Shown one piece after another: positions 10,230-19,855 of a stretch of DNA of 26,962 bases. Every line of letters begins with the position of its first letter. Position 1 is the stretch's first letter. The position numbers and the translations under genes were made by a program. The DNA comes from Chara braunii (Eukaryota > Streptophyta > Charophyceae > Charales > Characeae): positions 1,350,392 through 1,377,353 of the forward strand of contig BFEA01000178.1 in NCBI GenBank assembly GCA_003427395.1. Reading direction: 5' to 3'. Below the pieces are notes generated by a model, which did no database searches, was not told where the DNA came from, and saw nothing but the letters and a program-made list of their open reading frames with translations.

Positions 10230-11732
10230 ACCACGCCGATCCTCTCGCCCCTCTCTCTATCTTCGGTCTTCCCTCTCTTTTCCCCACCTTCTGGCAGTCC
10301 GATCTTCATCCTTCTCTTTCCTTCTCGTTCGAGCCTCTTTCTGTCCCCCTCATCAATCCTGGACATTGGCGGCTGTGACGTGAAACTTTTGACGAGTTGT
10401 CCTTCTGTTTGGCTAGAGTACAGGTGAAGTGGACGCAGAACAGCGAGCAACCTGCGTGGATCGAAAACTTGGAGCTCCTGATCATACAGGCTTGGAGGAC
10501 TAACGTCGAGGGCAATCTTCTTGGCTTTCTCTTTGGATGGGTACGACCGGGTCGCCGCCACTTGATTGCGCAGGAGCTCATCGCGCCGATCGTGCAATTG
10601 GCGGACGATCTCTCGCCCAACATCTATTTGCAAAGTGACGACAATCCTGCTCCATACGTTCTCGAGCGGTCATTGGATCCGTACCTTCAGTGGACTGCGT
10701 GCTTGGAGGAGCCTAGGGACGAAGATATGTTGCCATCATGGCAGGAGTATCTGAAGCCTTACAACATCATCCCTCACGCCTTTTACCCAAAGGCGGAGGA
10801 AGTAGTGATCGACGACGAAGAAGAAGATGACGACGAGGAAACGTCGGAGGAAGGAAGCTATAGAGAGTATAGCGAGGGCGAGCCGAGTGAAGAAGAGGAA
10901 GAGGTGGAAGAAGAAACTGGGTCTGAGTGGGAAGCCTTGCCAGAGGAGGCGGTGCGCACTGACACGGAGGCGGAAGATCCAGACACATTGCGAAGGCGCG
11001 AAGAGATTGCCACCGGGAAACGCCAGCTGGAGTTCGCCAGCGGTGCCAGCCCGCGCATCGGTAACGATCCGACCAGGGATCCGGAGCCGCCGAGGCCCGA
11101 AGATGGCGACCCTACAGCCGCCACCTCAAGCGTCGAGCGACGGAGACGGAGCCGATCCCCCTCCTCCTCCAGCCCCACCCGTCCCCCAGTTCGCCCACGT
11201 ACCGATGCGGGCGATAGGCCTTCATCCTCAAACGCTATCCCGCCGTCCCCTTTATTTTCTCACCCTCGAATAAATCTGCACCCCCGTCACCTTCCCCCTC
11301 CATCCCTTCCTTCCTCATCTCTTCCGCGACTTCTACTCCACCCACCTACTCGCTACCATCCACCCCCCCGCATCCCTTCAGCCCGCTACCCCCACGTTCC
11401 GCTAGCATATCTTGTTGTTCAGCGTTGCATGGGAGCGATGCAACGTGGTATAAGTCTACTGCGTAGCTACGGGGACAATCCCCGCCTGTCGCCACTACGA
11501 GTTCTTTCGAGCGGCGTTTTTCCGCACCCTCTCCTCCTTCTATCGCGACTACCTCGCTTCCCTCCCTCACAACGGCGATCACTTTCCTCGCTTCCACTGG
11601 ATCATCCGATATGAGGAGCTTCCGGTGACGGTAGAAGGGATGAGTCGCTACCTACCCCCACTTCCTCCCCGCCATCCCCGTGAGATCCCCTCCATATACC
11701 GCCTTTATTGGCCCATTCCAACTAGAAGGTAG
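10226..11732 (+). pseudogene. ORF3b, unknown acidic and Pro/Ser-rich protein of the retrotransposon
   Basis: From ATG 10226 the frame reads MNHADPLAPLSIFGLPSLFP and continues past TGA 10376-10378 into a long open stretch (QVKWTQNSEQPAWIENLELL, LPSWQEYLKPYNIIPHAFYP). A strongly acidic tract follows (about 10800-10960, mostly D and E), then a basic RS segment (ERRRRSRSPSSSS) that could act as a nuclear localisation signal. Near 11110-11170 the plausible reading moves to another frame. That frame carries stops at 11271-11273, about 11400 and 11451, and from 11454 reads an aromatic-rich C-terminus (HYEFFRAAFFRTLSSFYRDY, PRFHWIIRYEELPVTVEG) to TAG 11730-11732. An intact product would be about 500 residues. 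I do not recognise the family. The acidic tract might bind a basic partner such as histones or Gag, which is speculation. Confidence 0.5.
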
Positions 11733-12129
11733 ATCCCGATCGCGTCACCATTCCCCCCCCCCCCTCTCCTCTCTTCATCTAATCGACAGGGGAAAATGGC
11801 ACGAATCAGTAAGCTTCGCGAAGATCACGCCAGCGACGATAACGTCAACCTACGCTCTGATTCGACTGGCAGCAATAAACTGGGGTGCAGAGCACACGGA
11901 GAACCGGCGGACGATGATGGCGTCACCTAGATGACCATCGATGATTCAACAGCACGAGCCAACAGAAGATTCCAATTGAAGTTGGCGTCAACATGGACTT
12001 TGCCTGGATCGTTTGTTGATACGCTTGGTTCCTCATGCATCACTTTGATCTCTCTCTTTCTCTCTCCTTCTCCACCATGACATGCAATCAGGAGATCACA
12101 TAATTTTGGAACCCCCTGCGCGTCACATA
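11733..12129 (+). other. 3' internal non-coding region before the 3' LTR
   Basis: No frame looks coding. The sequence includes a CT-rich patch near 12050-12070. Plus-strand priming needs a polypurine tract just before the 3' LTR, but none is obvious; the last bases read GCGCGTCACATA. The weak purine patch CAGGAGA near 12089-12095 is the only candidate. Confidence 0.4.
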
Positions 12130-13055
12130 TGTGATGAACTACTTCCCAAACCCGTGCTATCTTTCGTACCCTGTTTTTTTTTTGCTTGTATCATACCAAC
12201 CCCATAAAAACCCCGTTTCGTTTTCTTGATTTCGGGTGCCATGTTTTGGGCCCCCATCTTTCGGAAGCTTTTTTGATTCCCGGGTTCTGCTTTTTCTTTT
12301 TGCAATTCGGGAAAAACATAGGAAATTACGTGCGCCTTAGCGAGCGCACTGGGAATTGAGTCCGGTAGTTGTGAATTCCGGGATAAGCGGAACTTCGACG
12401 CGTCCCTTTTGTGTGTGAATGTTCTTGGTTGCGTTGGGAAAAACTCTCGGAATTTTGTGGGGATACGAATAGGCGTAGGACTTTCTTTTCCCGCGTCGCT
12501 CTTTCGCGCGCGGATATGGTGATTACAATTTTGAATTGGTTTAGGACATGGGCAAGTTGTAACTGTTTCGATGCCTTTTTTTTTTTTTTTCTCTCTCTCT
12601 TTTTGTTGACGGCGCCACACATGCAAAGCTTTCTCCTCTCTGCCCCCCCGCCCGCATCGCTCTCCCCCTTGCTCCTTTTTCCTTCCCCCTCCTCTATCTC
12701 TCTCCTCATAACTGTTTTTCTCTCTCTCTCTCTCCCGCTCTGCTCTGTGCGTGCCCATTTCTCTTTCTTGATCATCTGAATCTTGGACCCGTCTTGCGCT
12801 ACTTTTCTCTGCTCACCCTCTGAGTTCAGCGCACGACGCCTAGTCGAGCCTTCGATAACTCCCGCTCGCCAATCAGGTACGTGGATCAATAAGATCTTCC
12901 TATTGCGCGACAAATCTGATTGGTTGAACCTTGAGTCTCGAGGGATCAACATGGCTTCCACGGAACGCTCTTCTCAAAGTCTTCTCCTCCTGCTTCTCCT
13001 CCTACACCTCAACTTTCCCTTCGCTTTCTCCCCCTTTTGTCTCCCTTGTCGCAAC

Positions 13056-13062
13056 TATAAAA
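13056..13062 (+). promoter_or_regulatory. TATA box in 3' LTR
   Basis: TATAAAA at the position equivalent to 1781 in the 5' LTR. In principle this copy could drive read-out transcription into the right flank, where the hammerhead motif lies about 1.4 kb downstream. Confidence 0.5.
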
Positions 13063-13498
13063 CCCACAACCGCGTCCGCAAAGCTCTCTTACGTTCTCAA
13101 CTCCTGAGCCAACTTCCGGGAAGCAATGGCTAGGCAGAGTGTTTGATGCGAGTCAGAAAGTCCTGTCAGGCTGATGATAGGTTGGCCGGTTGCACGCTTG
13201 ATTGCCACGACGGACTATGGGATCTGGGCGAGCCGCGTCGAGTTTACGTCGGCGGGGTGACGATCGCAGTGGTGGGAGGTAGCACGCGACGGCAGGGACC
13301 GTCGGTGTGGGTATGAGGATCGATCAATTGGAGTTGAGTGAGTGATTGACCCGGGGCCATATTGGAATTAACGACGAATGTGCCTTTGTTGTTGCGGATC
13401 TTTATCTCTGGCGTAAGTGTACGGCGGCAACGCCGAACTTCCTCTTTTCGGGTCCCGACTCGCAATCTTTCTCTCTCTCTCGTTTTGAAAAGGATTGA

Positions 13499-14057
13499 TT
13501 GGGAGTTGTGCGAGTGTTTTCTTTTCTTGATGACGTCTCGAGGGGTTTGCAATTGATTGATGTGTGGACTTACAAGCACCCTCCGATCGGGCACCAGCCT
13601 CCCGTACCTCCCCTCTCAACACGGCCTTTTCCCTACAACGAGGAAGGGACACGTGTATGCGAGTGGGACGTACGAGAAGCCGTTGCACAAATCGGCGGAC
13701 GATACTGCTTCCCTCAGGCAAATCGTTGTTCAGGGTTCGTAGAGGCAGGCTTTGTCATTTTTCGATACGCACTTCCCACCTTACTCGATATTGTTGCCAT
13801 TCAACGAGTTGATCGTCATCCCGTGGACGCCAGTAGAACCCCACTGGCCGTGCACTCTATGCACCGAATGCCAGCGCTTTGAGCGCTACGAATCCAGGGA
13901 TTTCCACTACCGTGTGCAGAGTGAAGACGAGCATAAAGAAAAAGTCACGCGGCTGAGACCATCCACGTCAGACTCAGAAGTGACCAGCGAACGACGACGG
14001 GACTTGATACGAAAACGAGACATGCGAAGCCCTTTCGCTCTAAACGACGGGCCGTAG
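13499..14057 (+). pseudogene. 3' LTR copy of the embedded ORF, frameshifted
   Basis: Equivalent of the 2759-3361 frame. The first part reads as in the 5' LTR up to about 13765 (FVEAGFVIF), then one extra T shifts the frame; the second part resumes as FPPYSILLPFNELIVIPW and RFERYESRDFHYRV and later loses the original C-terminus. Many replacement changes separate the two copies, as expected if neither was under selection after insertion. Confidence 0.45.
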
Positions 14058-14417
14058 CATGGTGGGAAGCTCGACAATATTTTCTGGATTGAATTCGTAC
14101 GTCTCTCTCCTCTCGCGCCAAACTTCAGCGCGCATTTTGTGTCGCTCGAAAAACGATCGACTTACTTCATCGGACCAACAAGGTGGATTTGAATTTCGTC
14201 TGTGTCCCCACACTCAATTTCCAAAAATCCTTGGCAAACCCCATCTTGCTATTTTTTTGGGCCTCTTTCCGCACATCTAACACTCCGAACGAAAGACAGC
14301 ACAGGGCGTGAGGTTGCGCGTCACTTGTTGCCCGTTGATATGTTACTCTTGGGGACAGTCTGCCTTCAACAAGGGTCAAAGGGTTCATGACCCAGACCAT
14401 CAATATGGGGATTCCGC

Positions 14418-14473
14418 AGATTGTCGAGGGTTCAGCCTCCTGATGAGTCGGTGCAACTCCAACGAAACTATCT
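14418..14473 (+). ncRNA. Hammerhead ribozyme, type III
   Basis: All core elements are present in order: cleavage triplet GUC (14423-14425), CUGAUGA (14440-14446) and GAAA (14464-14467). Stem I is GAGG/CCUC (14426-14429 with 14436-14439) closed by a 6-base loop. Stem II is GUCGG/CCAAC (14447-14451 with 14459-14463) with one C-A mismatch and a 7-base loop; its first pair is the usual G-C next to the core. Stem III is formed by the ends 14418-14424 and 14467-14473 (six pairs, one U-U mismatch), so the ends are open in stem III (type III topology). Plant retrozymes carry type III hammerheads in their LTRs. No second copy is seen in the window, so the host element is unidentified. Self-cleavage is predicted after C14425. 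Confidence 0.8.
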
Positions 14474-14596
14474 TTCATCATCTTTTTTTTTTTTTTTTGA
14501 GTCTTTGCCTTTCTTATACTTGTATTTTTTTCGGATGTTGTTTTTACATTGTCGTCGTTTGCCTTGTTGTTATTTCCCTCGCTGCCTTACGCTGTT

Positions 14597-14790
14597 TGCT
14601 TGCCCATCCATCTACCCCTTGCCTTTCACCTTGTGTGCTTTGTTGTTTGGTGTCGTTTGCCTGCCCACCTGCCTCCCCCATGCCCTCCAGCCTATACGCT
14701 TCACTCCCTTGTGCTGTTTGCCTTGTGGCATGCTGTCTGTCTGCCCACCCGCCTCCCCCGTGCCCTCCAGCCTTCACCCTTTGTTGATGC
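14597..14790 (+). repeat. Imperfect 60-80 bp tandem repeat
   Basis: Three diverged units contain TTTGCYTGCCCAYC followed by TGCCTCCCCCATGCCCTCCAG-like sequence, starting near 14597, 14657 and 14737. The units resemble the minisatellite left of the retrotransposon (about 560-870). Open frames across this stretch are low-complexity and not taken as genes. Confidence 0.6.
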
Positions 14791-15188
14791 CGCATAACTT
14801 TTTCCCTCGGTCTTTTTTTTATACCTTCCCTGAGTTGTTGCATATTGCTTTTTTCAGCTTTTGGCTTAGTGCCCTCGGGCTCAAGTCCTTGTATCTTTTT
14901 AGGGAAGTCTATGAGGTCGTGCATACCCGTTCGAATGAAATATTCGCTCGGATCAGGGTGTGTCTCGTTCGATGTGGTGATGTCTCTGTTATTGGCATTA
15001 TTTATGTTGTGTCTTATATAAACGCAGCTTGTTGCATCGCGAGGTGCAATGAACCCATCTCACCAAACACACACATGGTCGCTCCCGAGCGCGTAGTGGA
15101 GCTCTTTCCCACCAGGTTTACAAACACGTATGTACCCAATGTGGCCGTTCACTTGTCCTTCTTAAGGAGCCACGTGAGTGGGAAGTGA
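14791..15188 (+). other. Flank with no clear gene; possible short exon
   Basis: A TATATAAA sequence occurs at 15015-15022. A 37-codon frame from ATG 15075 (MVAPERVVELFPTRFTNTYV onward) ends at TGA 15186-15188 and contains a GTGAGT donor-like site near 15174. Nothing identifies it as a gene; it could be a remnant exon. Confidence 0.2.
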
Positions 15189-15512
15189 AGGAGGAGGGAG
15201 AGAAGTGAGATTTCGAGGATGACGAAGAGGATGAGGAGAAGGACGAGGAGGAGAAAGAGAAGGAGGACAAGGACGAGGAAACGAAGGAGGACAAAAACGA
15301 TGAGGTCGAGGAGGAGGGGGGAAACGATGAAGATGAGGAGCAAAATGACGAGGATGAGGAGCAAAAAGACGAATGTGAGTAGCAAAACGAGGAAGATGAG
15401 AAGCAAAAGGACTACTAGGAAGAGGAAGCGGACAATGACGAGAAGGAAATGAACAACACTGACAAAAAGGACGACAAGCAGGGGGAAAAGGTGGGGGAAC
15501 GGTGAGAGGGAG
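15189..15512 (+). repeat. Purine-rich tract reading as acidic repeats with stops
   Basis: GAG/GAC/GAA/AAG codons dominate. In one frame the tract reads as D, E, K and N repeats (EDEEQNDEDEEQKDE) but is interrupted by TGA and two TAG codons. The unit GATGAGGAGCAAAA recurs at about 30-base spacing around 15334-15405. It is either a decayed acidic-repeat exon or simple expansion of a GAN-rich sequence. Confidence 0.55.
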
Positions 15513-15545
15513 GAGGCATGGCGTGGCAGGCTGGTAGGCACTGGC

Positions 15546-15550
<5 letters not shown>

Positions 15551-15632
<82 letters not shown>

Positions 15633-15708
15633 NNNNNNNNNNNNNNNNNNNNNNNNNNNNNNNNNNNNNNNNNNNNNNNNNNNNNNNNNNNNNNNNNNNN
15701 NNNNNNNN

Positions 15709-15794
<86 letters not shown>
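15551..15794. repeat. TC/AC microsatellite with assembly gap
   Basis: A (TC)n run is interrupted by 76 N at 15633-15708, resumes as (TC)n and changes to (AC)n at about 15736 and then to (GCAC)n. Because the repeat spans the gap, its true length is unknown. Open frames across the gap are artefacts. Confidence 0.97.
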
Positions 15795-15800
<6 letters not shown>

Positions 15801-16136
15801 ACACACAAACAAACATGTACAGACGCGCGGTCTCATTCCAGTCGTTGGAAAACACTATAAGATTTCAAGTGTATTTAGCGGTAGAATCTGTTGATATACA
15901 TCCGCCATTTTCACAACTTTGATACGGAAATGGCGAGTGTGCCTAACAGTGGAATCCAAAAGTTCGATATGGAGAGGTCGACAATTGAGGAGGAGGAGAG
16001 GGAGGGGTGATGAGGAGAAAGACTCGAGAGGGGGGAAGGAGGGAAGAGCAGGGAAGACGAGTAGGGAGGACAAGGACTATGACAATGATGGACGAGGATA
16101 GAGGATGGAGGATGGACGAGAAGAGAGGAAAGGGAC
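15795..16136. other. Gene-free stretch, partly purine-rich
   Basis: From 15795 to about 15985 the sequence is unremarkable. From about 15986 it is strongly G/A-rich on the plus strand and leads into the 33-bp tandem repeat. No credible coding frame is seen on either strand. Confidence 0.5.
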
Positions 16137-16212
16137 GAGCATGGATGGAGGAGGAGGGAGGAGGGCGATGAGCATGGATGGAGGAGGAGGGAGGACGGCG
16201 ATGAGCATGGAC
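16137..16212 (+). repeat. 33-bp tandem repeat
   Basis: Units begin GAGCATGGATGGAGGAGG at 16137 and 16170, and a truncated third begins at 16203; the period is exactly 33. The first two units differ by a single base. The third runs into a short (AC)n. Confidence 0.85.
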
Positions 16213-16861
16213 ACACACACACGCGGGCACACTCACCTTCACACAGCAGACGTATCCACTCCAACGCAGTGATCCGTGACGCGGCGAACTCGAAGACTAA
16301 CTGCTGCACTGTTTTTCCGTGGCGGCGCGCGAAGTACATACCACTTTGAATTTGAATTCCGGCCGCCACTGATGGAAGGGCATCACAAAAAGATGTGTGC
16401 CCTCGTGAGGGCATTTCAAGGACTGACCGATGAAACGCCACCAGCGGTCCAGTGACAGGGGCTTGTGGAAAATTTCAGAGGCCCAAGGGGCACAACAGGG
16501 TAAGTCGGCCTTGACAGGGGCACACCGCAAATAAACACAAACTTTGGGGGCATTTCGAAAAAAAATTGATTTTTTTTTTCCCCATCGTACCTTATTGCAA
16601 AAAATCGTCTACGAAGAAAACAGCCTGCCAAACAAAAGACAAAAAGGATGGCAATGTATCTGTCTATGTTCTAGCGGTGGATTCTGTCTCATTTTGCACA
16701 TTCGGAGAGTAGTGCAGCGAGGCCCATGTACGGTGTTAAAAAACAAAAGAAACTCCATCTACTCTTTTAGTCGTCACCTGTGTGACTACCCACACTTGCC
16801 AGGGCGAAGTCTCAGGGGTGTGATTTCGTCCTTTCTGGACGAAGTCCGCCCTTGTGACCAC
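16213..16861. other. Gene-free stretch with short hairpins
   Basis: No gene is evident. Short inverted motifs occur, for example GAGGGCAT/TGTGCCCTC around 16372-16412 and TTCGTCC/GGACGAA near 16827-16846. They resemble ends of small inverted-repeat elements such as those further right, but no complete element could be delimited. Confidence 0.4.
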
Positions 16862-16863
16862 AT

Positions 16864-16926
16864 GAGGACCAAAAGTCCCAAATAGGTCTATCCAAATGCC
16901 TCAAAATTTTGAGACTTTTGGTCCTC
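16864..16926. repeat. 14-bp perfect inverted repeat
   Basis: GAGGACCAAAAGTC (16864-16877) is the reverse complement of GACTTTTGGTCCTC (16913-16926), 35 bases apart. The pairing extends outward a few bases with a mismatch. It could be a small foldback element. Confidence 0.75.
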
Positions 16927-16944
16927 GTGGGAGTACGTGCTGTG

Positions 16945-17775
16945 TGATCGGCATACTCACACTGAGACATATAATCCCAAATCCCCCCCCAAAAGGGTAG
17001 AGGGCCGTCATACAGATTTGCCAACATCCTAAATGTACTAAGTGTGCCCATTTTTCAGCGCCCTGTAGCTGCGGGGCAAGGGAATTTGCGGTCACCTTTA
17101 GGGCATAATCACACGGCGACCCCAAATCTGCAAAATATGCGAATTTGGGAAGTGCAGATTTCAGGTTTTGGGTGTGGTTCACGTCACACTGCTGTACCTT
17201 TTCAGATGGGACAAGGTCGCAGTCGTCTGGAGAAATGGGGATTTGGTACTTGGCTGGTCACATGACGCCATCCAGAAACTGTGCAAGAACTTTTGCGAAA
17301 GAATTTTTGCCAGATTTCGAAGAAAATACAAAAAATGAAATAGGGCAGTTGCGGTCACCTCCAGAGGTGAGCGCAAAATCCCTTGCCCCATGGCTTCCCA
17401 GGCTGCTGACAAATGGGCACAGGAATAGTACATTTGCGAATTTGGTAGATCCGTGTGACCGGCCTTTTCTCCTTTTTGGGGGGATTTTGGGAATATAGGT
17501 CCCGGTGTGAGTGTGCCCTTAGATGTGACCCCAAATGCCCTATTTAGTTTTAAGCATTTTGTTCGAAAATTGGTGAAAATCTGTTCACAAAAGTTCTTGC
17601 GCAATTTGTGGATGGCGCCATGTGACCAGCGAAATACCAAATCCCCATTTCTCCAGACGGCCACCCCCCTTGTCCCATCCGAAGAAGTACACCAGTGCAA
17701 CCCGAACCATGCCCAAAATCTCCAAATGGCCCTTCCAAAATTTTTGGATTTGGGGTCGCAGTCTTAGAATGCCCT
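16945..17775. mobile_element. Mosaic of inverted-repeat (MITE-like) elements
   Basis: Two segments each occur twice in opposite orientation: A (about 16945-17100) matches the reverse complement of about 17360-17520, and B (about 17101-17360) matches the reverse complement of about 17521-17775. The order is A, B, inverted A, inverted B, which is not a simple palindrome. AGGGCA-type ends occur at 17100-17105, 17515-17520 and 17770-17775 (inverted in the last two), two of them preceded by GGTCAC. B plus inverted A (about 17100-17519) thus looks like one 420-bp element with terminal inverted repeats. No transposase frame is visible; the long frames here are by-products. Confidence 0.65.
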
Positions 17776-17853
17776 GGGTATACCCTGACCTATGCCGCTG
17801 GTTCCATGCTAATCTTTTCTGTATCCTATCCCTCCATTATTTTTTTATGAGAA

Positions 17854-18680
17854 AACTACGGCGCAGTCACGGTTGGAGTTTGAAAATGCGTTCGAAACAT
17901 CGTTTCTGCAGTCCAGTCAGGGCACGGGTTTGAAATGCAGTGGAAACTCAGGTCTGCAGAATAGTCGGGGCGGGGAGTTCGAAATCGCAGTCCAGTCAGG
18001 CATATGGCCGTTTTTTTTTCTGTTTTTTTGTTTTTTTTTCGTGCGTCGCGCCGCGCNGCGNGGNGGCAAAAAAAAAAAAAAAAAAAAACCGACCCCATGG
18101 TTGGGCCATGGCCGAGATGTCTCGGCCACACATCAGATCGGCCACGGCTGAGATGTCTCGGCCACAGCTAAGATTAAACCACCCCTACCTTTCACAGGCA
18201 AACGCGAACTCTCAAAAGTAGGACTCGTGCCAGGGATGGCGGCCCAAAAAAAAAGGAAAAGAAAAAGTTAAAAAAAAAAAGAAAAGAAACGAGGAGCTCT
18301 CCCCACGAAGTTACACAAGTCCTTTGAGGAATGTATCTGGCCAGTATGTGAGGACCGTGAGACATGTCTTTTTTTTTTGTTTGCTTTTTGTTCTGAGATC
18401 GTTGTAGCGCCCTGCCAGCCAGGCAGGGCGGATTCCACGCGAGGCAGCTAACTGCCTCTCTTCATTTTCGGTTCCAGACAAGTACTGTAGCATCCTGTAT
18501 CGGACNGCAATCACAGCATAAGGGATGCTGTTTTTCCTTTTTTTTTTTTTTCAACTGCTGTTCGACCCTGACTGAAGGCAGCCCGAGTTTGAACTCGATT
18601 TCAAACTCGGGCCCTGACTGAAGTGCCAAAACGCAGTTTGAAATGCATTTACAAACTGTTTTCGTGACTGCGCCCTAGTT
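17854..18680. mobile_element. Terminal-inverted-repeat element, about 830 bp
   Basis: AACTACGGCGCAGTCACG (17854-17871) is matched in reverse complement by CGTGACTGCGCCCTAGTT (18663-18680). The similarity continues inward for about 75 bases and then patchily to about 150. The interior holds poly-T and poly-A runs, isolated N at 18057, 18061, 18064 and 18506, two near-palindromes GGCCGAGATGTCTCGGCC (18110-18127, variant at 18146-18163) and a 9-bp hairpin CGCCCTGCC/GGCAGGGCG at 18408-18430. It has no transposase, so it is non-autonomous. No clear target duplication was found. Confidence 0.65.
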
Positions 18681-19212
18681 ACCCCTTTTTTTATTTTGTT
18701 TTCCAATCTCCAAGGACTTTTTTGCTGAACGCGTGGTTTATGCTGGCTTGGTACGTCCTGTTGAGTTCCTGTTCTCGTTTTTCGTGCAATAATGGCAACA
18801 ACATTGAGTCCATGCTGTCCAGCATTTTCGGGAAACCCAAGAGCCTTGCTCAGTAGGTACCCTCATGAACAGTTGAAATACAGACTGGCGTTCGAATCCA
18901 GAAGAATGGAACTTGATGACGCAAACCCAATATTTCTCAATTGCCTGGGGCCGGTCAACTCAATGATGATATCGGCCCCTTTTTTTTTTTTTTTTTTTTT
19001 AAACAAACGTTTCCGGGAAAACGCGGCGGCGGTCTGAAGCAGTACAGAGCATTGCACATACCAACAACAACAACAAAAAAAGAGCAAAAATGCGGCGGCA
19101 GGTTTCAATCTCAGGGAAAAAGCGGGAGCGCATTTCTTGTCCTGTCTTTTTGACAACGCTTCATTCTTCGAACCGAACAATTGGCGCTGGATTCTTCGAA
19201 CCGAACAAAAAG
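18681..19212. other. Gene-free stretch with homopolymers and a direct repeat
   Basis: No credible gene. A poly-T run lies near 18979-19000. ATTCTTCGAACCGAACAA occurs twice (19163-19180 and 19191-19208, period 28), and a related motif recurs at about 19292-19315. Confidence 0.5.
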
Positions 19213-19320
19213 TGGTGATGGATGACAGGTCCGCGACTTCGAGCGAAATTCCAAATCTCAGAGCGGGAGAACTTCAAAAAAAATATTCCGCGCCTTCGAG
19301 CCGAGCAATTGGCGCCGTGG
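19213..19320 (+). repeat. Left arm of a 106-bp inverted repeat
   Basis: Starts TGGTGATGGATGACAGG and is the reverse complement of 21952-22058 with few differences. The arms are about 2.6 kb apart. They could be the terminal repeats of a non-autonomous element or an inverted duplication of the 5' leader of the downstream gene. Confidence 0.9.
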
Positions 19321-19855
19321 GGCTGGAAAGACGTGTGGCCACAAAAAGCGGGCAAGTCATTTGGGAAAGTTGGAAAGCCCCTTTTCCAGGACCCCACGGC
19401 CGAGGACCAATTACTCTTGGAAAACCCTTTGGAAATCAGTTGAGCCAATCATCGCCTGTTTCCGTTGGCACTCGTTTGTTTTGTTCTTTTTTCAGTTTTT
19501 TTTTGTTTTTTTGTGCCACGCTTCATCGCGATTGGCTGCTGCCTCCCATGGGAACACGAACTTTGCAGGTCCTCGATGCCAACGGATGGCGCTTTGTCCG
19601 CCCTCCATTGGAAAAGAGTGCCGGCCGCGGGCGGACACTTTTCCATCCGCCAGCCATGTAGAAACACGGCTGGCGGTGTTTTGGAAATAGCCGTGGGGTC
19701 TGAAATAGACGTCGCCAGACCTCTAGACCTCTAGAAAACTTCCTGGTGGCCCGGTGGGGTCCGAAAACGCCCTTCCATGCTAAAACTTTTCCAGCCCCCG
19801 AGCGGTGGGGTCCGAGCCTTACTGTCCACTGTATTGTCCACTGTACAAAATTGTT
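19321..19855. other. Gene-free stretch with hairpin
   Basis: No gene is seen. CCGCCAGCC (19647-19655) pairs with GGCTGGCGG (19668-19676) in a 9-bp hairpin. CTAGACCT repeats and GTGGGGTCYGA motifs recur at about 19694, 19756 and 19805. Confidence 0.5.

Larger units (their letters stand above)
875..14314 (+). mobile_element. Ty3/gypsy LTR retrotransposon, decayed, with extra 3' ORFs
   Basis: Two long direct repeats (875-3583 and 12130-14314) flank an internal region with a primer-binding site and, in order, gag, protease, reverse transcriptase, RNase H and integrase. RT before integrase defines the Ty3/gypsy order. Two additional ORFs (ORF3a, ORF3b) lie between integrase and the 3' LTR. Both LTRs start TGTGAYGAACTAC. 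Their 3' edge falls within a few bases of 3583 and 14314, because shared sequence runs through GGTTG. A possible target duplication GGTTGC is seen at 868-873 and 14312-14317, one base off the left LTR start. A hand alignment of about 240 LTR bases shows about 12 differences (about 95% identity), so the insertion is not recent. The coding region has many stops and several frameshifts. Confidence 0.93.
12130..14314 (+). repeat. 3' LTR, shorter than the 5' copy
   Basis: Begins TGTGATGAACTAC and ends near GCGTGAGGT, matching 875-3583. About 540 bases of the 5' LTR are missing here: the junction is near 13448-13470, where a short unmatched filler (GTCCCGACTCGCAATC) joins the two sides. About 33 extra bases lie near 12266-12300 relative to the 5' LTR. 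The TATA box (13056) and the embedded ORF are retained in diverged form. Confidence 0.9.

Noticed and set aside
9956-10633. 225-codon minus-strand frame under ORF3a and ORF3b
   Set aside because: Shadow of the forward frames, which are supported by the two ATGA junctions.
15149-15922. Frames crossing the N gap with RERERE or SLSLSL repeats
   Set aside because: Translations of a TC/AC microsatellite and undefined bases.
17179-17700. 173-codon minus-strand frame in the inverted-repeat mosaic
   Set aside because: It runs through both arms of non-coding repeats and has no transposase motif.
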